From Clostridia bacterium (GTDB taxonomy: Bacteria; Bacillota; Clostridia; Oscillospirales; CAG-272), in assembly GCA_017456545.1 (NCBI GenBank), contig JAFTJE010000001.1, forward strand, positions 1-54,530: a stretch of 54,530 nucleotides of DNA, read 5' to 3'. The position numbers were made by a program, and so were the translations under genes. The notes under the pieces were generated by a model that was given only the letters and a program-made list of their open reading frames with translations, was not told where the DNA came from and did not search any database. Shown piece after piece: positions 49,599 through 54,530 of this stretch; the stretch's first letter is position 1; each line of letters starts with the position of its first letter.

Positions 49599-52500
49599 AT
49601 GCACTTCAAAAATCAGGACGACAAAACTCTTGTAATGCTTACCCTTGTGGGAGAGCAGGAGGCATATGAGGCTTTGGTATCTCGGTATCAGCGTACGGTC
49701 ATTGCTTCGGCCATGAAAATAACACATAATCAGTTTATGGCTGAGGATTCTGCTCAGGACGCCTTTGTTACAGCGTGGATGAAGCTGGATACATTGGAGG
49801 AACAGGAAAAGTACGGGTCCTGGGTTTGCAGGATAGCAAAAAACTGTGCCATGAATATGGTGAGACGGTACAGTGGCTTTATTTCCGTGGACCTTTCGGA
49901 ATACGGGGATATAGCCGATGATAAGGATGCCGATCCCGAGCACAGATATGTAGCCTCTGAGGAAAGGGATGAGCTGCATACAGCTATAAGCAAGCTGTCA
50001 GAAAAGGTGCGTACCATTATACAGCTTTATTATTTTGAGGGGCTTTCTATTGTTGATATAGCAGACAGAATGCGTATATCTCAAGGCACTGTAAAATGGC
50101 AGCTGCACGACGGAAGAAGGAAAATAAGAAAGGAGCTATGTGCTATGAACGAAAAATGGAATGATACTCTTGTGGAAAGAGTAATGAAAAAAGTGGAGGA
50201 GCTTAAGCTCTGGCGAATCAAAAACTGTAAGGACGGCTTTGAGGTCGTATACAAGGATGTGCTGAGGGAGGTTGAGGACCTGCCCGAGAGTGCAAGAAAA
50301 TATCATGCTCTTGCAGATGTTTTGGAGAGTGGATGGTGGTGGACCAACGGAGATAAATCCAATGAGCATTTTGCAAAAATAAAGGAGGCAGCTATCAAGG
50401 GCAGAAATGAGGATGTAATGACCTTTATTGTAGCCCGAGAGGATGAGCAGGTTCCCTACGATGCAAGAACCGAGTTTATGAAAGCAAAGCAGATTCCCAT
50501 GCTTGAAAAAGCAGGGTTTACAAAAGCCTTGGCGTACGAGTGGTTCTGGCTCGGTTACAAATATCTTGAAAACGGAAAGAGTAAAGAAGGCAAGGAAGCC
50601 TTAAATAAGGTGCAAAATTTAGTTGATATAACAAATGAGCACTATATACTTGCACCAAGGGCTATTGAAATATTCAATAAAAAGAATAATGAATTAAAAA
50701 ATAAGCATCAATATAAATACTCAATAACCTCAGGAGTGGAAAAATACAGGTATATCGATAAGCAGCTTTTCCGTTGGAATAATATCAGCATAGGAGAGGG
50801 ATATATTCAATCTGTGGATACGGATGTAAGAGGTGTATTCTATAATTCATCCCTCTGCGACGGAAAATTTTTTGCTGATATAACCGTTGGAGAGGAGTAT
50901 GTCGGCAGCGATAACAGTAAGCTTATTTTTGTAAGCGATAAGGAAACAATAGACACTCCTGCCGGTATTTTTGAAGATTGTCAGCTTTGGAAAACTGTCT
51001 ATACTCATAGAAATCTGGATGTATCCGTTTATCTTACATGGTATAAGGATGGCATTGGCATTGTAAAGCATTCTCATACGATTTACGGCAACACCGAGTC
51101 TATGTTGCTAAGCTCCTGTGATGTAGTAGGAGGAACAGGTCTTTTACCTATGGCAAAGGGAAATAAGTGGCACTATGTGTGCGAGCTTGCTCCCGAATAT
51201 GCTGTTTCCGTCTCTGATTTTGAAGTTGTATACACTGATAAGGATTATGTGGGTATTTCCCAAGATAGCTATACAGAGCGTATTGGCTATAATAAGGACT
51301 GCTGGCTTGATATGATTCAGGCAATACGAAATGAATACTTTGACAGGACAAAATCCGGTAACGAAAAGCTTAAAGACACCACAGAATATATAGAAAGGGC
51401 AGAGGCTCTTGCAAAAACTCCTATGGAAAAGGCACACACAAAGCTTGCATGTGCCTTGGCTCGCAGACTTATGAGAACAGCTAAGCATCTTACACCGGAT
51501 ACGGATATTACAGGTCATTGGAACTTCTTTTCGAGAGAAGCCGTGGTTAAAAAAGACGGCGTAATAAAAATCAATTCCTCACGCAAGTGGAATTTCGAGT
51601 GGAAGAACACTTCTTCTCTCGGAAATGCTGGACAGCCCCTTCTTTACAATGATATTTACGGAATACTACAGGATGCTGCAAATTGCATATGGTCCGACGA
51701 ATGGAGGGTTGGTGCTACTCCAACTGTGGAATACACACTTTGGGAAACCAAAAACATAAAAACTAAGATTTTGTGCGAAAAATCCGACCCCGTTATTACA
51801 AAATCAGGCACATTTGATGACTGCATTAAGCTTACTCTTGATATAGAGGGTATGAAGGATGGCTGGGCATACCGTGGTGGTAACAAGGTGTATTACTTTG
51901 CTAAGGGCATCGGTATAGTACGCTGTGAGCATGAATTTGCAGACGGTGCAATGAGTGCAGTATATGAGCTTACATCATATAAAGGCAAAGGTGACGGATA
52001 TATGCCTCTTGACGACGGTATGGAACGCCATTATGAGGCAAAGGACCTTACGGACGGATATATTGCTATGGTGGACTATGCATATGTAGAGGACGAGACG
52101 GGAAATATTGTTATTTTTGAGGATAAAACAGGCATACGGAGGATTCAGGCTCCTGTTACTCAGTACAGTAATATAAGGAATGAGCTTCTTACAACCGAGC
52201 TTTGGAACAACGGTAAGCACAAGGAGGCTCATATGCAGTTTGCAGTAAACAGTCTTAATCTTTTCATACATTTCATAGCCCGTCCGAGCTATAATGCATG
52301 GGATGCTAAGCGTTCTGTCGAGCTCCATAAATACAATATGGCTCTTATTGAATCTGCCGGAAACGGTAAGGTGCCGGATGGCTTTACAGGTCTTTACGGC
52401 TGGGTATCCCTTGTGAGAAGTGCTGCTCACTTTGGGAATGGGGAAAAAGAGGACGGATACAGATACCTGGAAATAGCACTCGATTATTTTGAGAGGTGGA

Positions 52501-52766
52501 GCTCCTTTGAAAAGGGAGCAGAGCTTTCAGCAGGCAATGAGGTGCTCTTCGGTGGAGCAAAAATTGTAAAGGGCAAGGGACACACAATTTTTGCAAACGG
52601 AGTAAAGGAGCCTCTTGAATTTGAATACCGCATCGACCCCGGTATGTGGATACCTTACAACTCCATGGCAGAAAACAATAGCTGGGCATGGTTCAATTCC
52701 GTTAGGGAAGAGGAACGCTTTAAGACCCTTTGCAGTCGGGCTCTTGAACTGATGAAAAATAAATAA
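49599..52766 (+). CDS. ECF sigma factor fused to a very long C-terminal extension
   Basis: The ATG at 49599 follows AAAGGAGG, giving 1055 residues. Residues about 5-180 form a complete ECF sigma factor: region 2 (EAYEALVSRYQRTVIASAMK, EDSAQDAFVTAWMKL) and region 4 (LYYFEGLSIVDIADRMRISQGTVKWQLHDGRRKIRKEL). The other 870 or so residues hold a helical, TPR-like part (about 185-380) and two copies of a beta-rich module with TPAGIFEDCQLWK/KSGTFDDCIKL and GIGIV(K/R)(H/C) motifs, plus two further helical parts. No membrane segment or anti-sigma gene is seen. The extension may sense a signal or control the sigma part. The reading frame is continuous, so this is a true fusion. Confidence 0.85.
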   Translation: MHFKNQDDKTLVMLTLVGEQEAYEALVSRYQRTVIASAMKITHNQFMAEDSAQDAFVTAWMKLDTLEEQEKYGSWVCRIAKNCAMNMVRRYSGFISVDLSEYGDIADDKDADPEHRYVASEERDELHTAISKLSEKVRTIIQLYYFEGLSIVDIADRMRISQGTVKWQLHDGRRKIRKELCAMNEKWNDTLVERVMKKVEELKLWRIKNCKDGFEVVYKDVLREVEDLPESARKYHALADVLESGWWWTNGDKSNEHFAKIKEAAIKGRNEDVMTFIVAREDEQVPYDARTEFMKAKQIPMLEKAGFTKALAYEWFWLGYKYLENGKSKEGKEALNKVQNLVDITNEHYILAPRAIEIFNKKNNELKNKHQYKYSITSGVEKYRYIDKQLFRWNNISIGEGYIQSVDTDVRGVFYNSSLCDGKFFADITVGEEYVGSDNSKLIFVSDKETIDTPAGIFEDCQLWKTVYTHRNLDVSVYLTWYKDGIGIVKHSHTIYGNTESMLLSSCDVVGGTGLLPMAKGNKWHYVCELAPEYAVSVSDFEVVYTDKDYVGISQDSYTERIGYNKDCWLDMIQAIRNEYFDRTKSGNEKLKDTTEYIERAEALAKTPMEKAHTKLACALARRLMRTAKHLTPDTDITGHWNFFSREAVVKKDGVIKINSSRKWNFEWKNTSSLGNAGQPLLYNDIYGILQDAANCIWSDEWRVGATPTVEYTLWETKNIKTKILCEKSDPVITKSGTFDDCIKLTLDIEGMKDGWAYRGGNKVYYFAKGIGIVRCEHEFADGAMSAVYELTSYKGKGDGYMPLDDGMERHYEAKDLTDGYIAMVDYAYVEDETGNIVIFEDKTGIRRIQAPVTQYSNIRNELLTTELWNNGKHKEAHMQFAVNSLNLFIHFIARPSYNAWDAKRSVELHKYNMALIESAGNGKVPDGFTGLYGWVSLVRSAAHFGNGEKEDGYRYLEIALDYFERWSSFEKGAELSAGNEVLFGGAKIVKGKGHTIFANGVKEPLEFEYRIDPGMWIPYNSMAENNSWAWFNSVREEERFKTLCSRALELMKNK

Positions 52767-52769
52767 AGC

Positions 52770-52855
52770 AATCCCCATTACGGAAGTGATATGCACCTCC
52801 AAAAGTGTCTAACTTTTGGGTTCACTTCAAAGCTCCGTAATGGGGATTAAATTAT
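52770..52855. terminator. Compound terminator with a nested hairpin
   Basis: A 15-bp outer stem (52770-52784 with 52834-52848) encloses a second stem, GAAGTGA/TCACTTC (52783-52789 with 52822-52828), and an inner palindrome CCAAAAGT/ACTTTTGG (52799-52819). It lies between convergent genes and is followed by an A/T-rich run. The inner part resembles the end of IS3-family elements (see findings). Confidence 0.7.
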
Positions 52856-53520
52856 TTTATTTCCTTAGTCCTTTTCCTTTTTAATACTAAATTCACAATT
52901 ATCATTGACAGAGTCTGTATCAGAATAGAGGAAACTATGAGTATAGCACAATTTCTGAAAAATGCTTGTGGCAGAGCAAGAATTATAGGGTCAGTCCGTG
53001 AGCTGAATACCCAATTTGTCTTTCCAGGAAAGAATATTTTATGGAAAATTTCAAATGCTTTTGAAAAATCAAGGGAAACCAACAGTCCGATAATCGCAAA
53101 GAGACCGAGCAGATATGCACTTACAGAAAAGGAAATATGCATTTTATAGGGACGGCAGGGAGTAAATAGCTTCTTCTTTTTTAATATATATAATGCCACG
53201 ATTACAAGAAGGGAAGAAATCAGGCAAACAATGTTCAAATCAAATAAAACCTTACAATCCTTGAAATGGTCGGCACCCTCCTGCGAGTGGGGAAATTCCC
53301 CTGTACTGAATTCATATCCCGGCAATGTCAGATAGTTGAGCACTGCGTCAAAGGATTCCTTTACCGATTCATAATCCATACCTGTGTGTTCCGGGATGTC
53401 GAGTGGATTTATCTGCATATAATAAAAGGGACGAAAATAAATGGGTAACCCTATGGAAGTGGTGAGGATAAGCACAGCTAAAGCCACAGCAAAAACGCCT
53501 GTCAGAATTTTGTCCTTCAT
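52852..53520 (-). CDS. TIGR01906-like integral membrane protein
   Basis: The ATG at 53520 has AAGGAG before it; the longer frame lacks a ribosome binding site. The 222-residue protein has an N-terminal helix, an extracytoplasmic loop of about 75 residues (with FYYMQINPLDIPEHTGMDYESV and LNYLTLPG), and three further helices, the layout of the TIGR01906/DUF1461 family. The family is of unknown function, common in Firmicutes. It is monocistronic, with a consensus promoter upstream and the compound terminator downstream. Confidence 0.8.
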   Translation of the reverse strand: MKDKILTGVFAVALAVLILTTSIGLPIYFRPFYYMQINPLDIPEHTGMDYESVKESFDAVLNYLTLPGYEFSTGEFPHSQEGADHFKDCKVLFDLNIVCLISSLLVIVALYILKKKKLFTPCRPYKMHISFSVSAYLLGLFAIIGLLVSLDFSKAFEIFHKIFFPGKTNWVFSSRTDPIILALPQAFFRNCAILIVSSILIQTLSMIIVNLVLKRKRTKEIK

Positions 53521-53555
53521 TTTTATTACTCCTTCTTTGTAGGCTGTATAGTACA

Positions 53556-53584
53556 ATTATATCACCGTAGCATTCATATGTCAA
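53556..53584 (-). promoter_or_regulatory. Promoter of the TIGR01906-like gene
   Basis: Read leftwards: TTGACA (53584-53579), 17 bp, TATAAT (53561-53556): full consensus. Confidence 0.85.
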
Positions 53585-53635
53585 GCAAGGTTTTCTTCAT
53601 ATTATTTATATATAGCTATATATAGGATTCGTACC

Positions 53636-54313
53636 TTATTCTGTTTTTGTCTCATCTATAAGTCTGTTGAGCTCGCAGAGTGCATCACTAAGTCCTCCCA
53701 CACGGTCTATCAGCCCGCAGCTTTGTGCCTCGTATCCGTCAATAATAGAGCCTGTATCTGTTGCGATTTGGTCGGTTCTCATCATAAAATTACGAAAGTC
53801 CTGCTCGGATATTCCGGAATGTGAGGATACAAACTTAGTTATTCTGTCCTGCATCCTTTCAAAATAATAGTAGGTCTGAGGTGAGCCTACCACAGTTCCG
53901 CTTATGCGTACGGGATGTATTGTCATGGTGGCAGATGGGACAATAAATGATTTTGTTGTGCACACTGCCAGGGGCACACCGATAGAATGACCTCCACCGA
54001 GCACAAGGGAAACGCTTGGCTTTTTCATGCTCGCTATCATCTCGGCAATGGCAAGGCCTGCTTCAACATCTCCTCCCATGGTATTAAGAATTACCAGCAG
54101 TCCTTCAATATCCTTATTTTGTTCAATGGAAACAAGGAGAGGGATTATATGCTCGTATTTTGTGGACTTCTGATCGGGGGATAAAATATAATGCCCCTCT
54201 ATCTGTCCGACTATACTGATGCAGTATATTCTGTCCTCCTTTACTGCTCCGCTTTTTTCGATAAGGTCAATTTTGTCGTTTTCAGGGTTATTTGTGCTTT
54301 TTTCGTTATTCAT
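53636..54313 (-). CDS. ClpP-like serine protease of the TepA type
   Basis: The ATG at 54313 is chosen because GTGAG lies upstream and the N-terminus matches TepA-like proteins; the frame extends to 54343. The 225-residue product has the ClpP/crotonase fold with NTMGGDVEAGLAIAEMI, the nucleophile elbow GGGHSIGVPLAV (Ser near residue 108) and MTIHPVRISG (His). TepA-type proteases are ClpP homologues without Clp ATPase partners, implicated in protein translocation or signal peptide breakdown in Bacillus. There is no signal peptide. In many Firmicutes it lies near ftsK; here it borders an rRNA leader. Confidence 0.85.
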   Translation of the reverse strand: MNNEKSTNNPENDKIDLIEKSGAVKEDRIYCISIVGQIEGHYILSPDQKSTKYEHIIPLLVSIEQNKDIEGLLVILNTMGGDVEAGLAIAEMIASMKKPSVSLVLGGGHSIGVPLAVCTTKSFIVPSATMTIHPVRISGTVVGSPQTYYYFERMQDRITKFVSSHSGISEQDFRNFMMRTDQIATDTGSIIDGYEAQSCGLIDRVGGLSDALCELNRLIDETKTE

Positions 54314-54431
54314 TTTGCATCTCACTTTCGTTATTTTTATCATATATATCCTTATTATTCATTACTTTTTTGTGCTTAATTCCAAAGCTTAAAAAATAAT
54401 AAAAAAACTAAAAAAAAATTCAAAAAAGGTA

Positions 54432-54460
54432 TTGACAAAGGAAGAAGTAGGTGATATAAT
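54432..54460 (+). promoter_or_regulatory. rRNA operon-type promoter
   Basis: TTGACA (54432-54437), 17 bp, TATAAT (54455-54460), full consensus. Followed by GATCCTTGAAAATTGAACA (54492-54510), the kind of leader sequence found upstream of 16S rRNA in Clostridia. The gap 54344-54431 is A-rich, UP-element-like. Confidence 0.8.
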
Positions 54461-54466
54461 AGCAAG

Positions 54467-54530
54467 GCACTCTGCGGGAGCGAGTGAGAAAGATCCTTGA
54501 AAATTGAACAATGAAGAGAAAAGTTTAAGA
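54467..54530 (+). other. Probable rRNA leader, continuing beyond the window
   Basis: The last 64 bp include CCTTGAAAATTGAACAATGAAG, a conserved leader element near rRNA processing/antitermination sites. The 16S gene should start a short distance beyond the right edge. It contains no coding frame. Confidence 0.65.

Overview
The window looks like a low-GC Gram-positive chromosome, most likely a gut or rumen member of the Clostridia (Oscillospiraceae/Ruminococcaceae-like). The reasons are strong Shine-Dalgarno sites, near-consensus sigma-A promoters (TTGACA-N17-TATAAT), a class A RNase P RNA, U-tract terminators, and a gene set of glycoside hydrolases, an AGCS and an NSS transporter, and BspA-type leucine-rich repeat lipoproteins. 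The assignment is inferred from style and gene content only.

Region 1 (1-9.4 kb) is the right end of a prophage or similar element: a membrane/coiled-coil protein cut by the window edge, two membrane proteins, a coiled-coil protein and a 2123-residue polyvalent protein (HExxH metallopeptidase-like motif, MuF-C/barnase-EndoU-colicin-RelE-like segment, long helical tail). It ends at 9157, where the 3' end of a tRNA-Ser gene plus its terminator appears without a tRNA body, as expected for an attachment site. A second 3'-end fragment lies at 9338.

Region 2 (9.5-24.3 kb) is chromosomal: a glycerol-3-phosphate dehydrogenase-like operon with DUF1667, a Pit phosphate transporter with its DUF47 partner, a decayed KdpD-like kinase, a GH78-like and a GH3 enzyme, a large LRR lipoprotein, a nuclease-toxin/CPCC-immunity-like pair with phage MuF features, a multi-pass membrane protein, and an intact tRNA-Ser(GCU) followed by a 159-bp direct repeat. 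That repeat matches the attachment region at 9.16-9.39 kb in inverted orientation.

Region 3 (24.4-38.8 kb) is metabolic: glycerophosphodiesterase plus sugar isomerase, a GH95 alpha-fucosidase-like enzyme divergent from an AGCS symporter and metallophosphoesterase, an NSS transporter, xylulokinase divergent from an AraC regulator/HAD phosphatase pair, a ZIP transporter, rnpB, and an XRE regulator with an SGNH esterase. The three glycosidases lack signal peptides, so they probably act on imported oligosaccharides.

Region 4 (38.9-49.3 kb) is a run of same-strand housekeeping genes: ruvX, yqhQ-like DUF1385, prmC, ddl, murD, three tandem M42 aminopeptidases, a lipoprotein with an internal duplication and a cysteine desulfurase. 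Region 5 (49.4-54.5 kb) has an ECF sigma factor fused to about 870 extra residues, a TIGR01906-like membrane protein, a TepA/ClpP-like protease, and at the right edge a perfect promoter and leader of what is probably an rRNA operon beyond the window.

The most unusual items are the giant polyvalent protein, the orphan toxin/immunity pair beside att scars, the inverted att/tRNA repeats bracketing about 14.8 kb, and the sigma factor with its giant extension.
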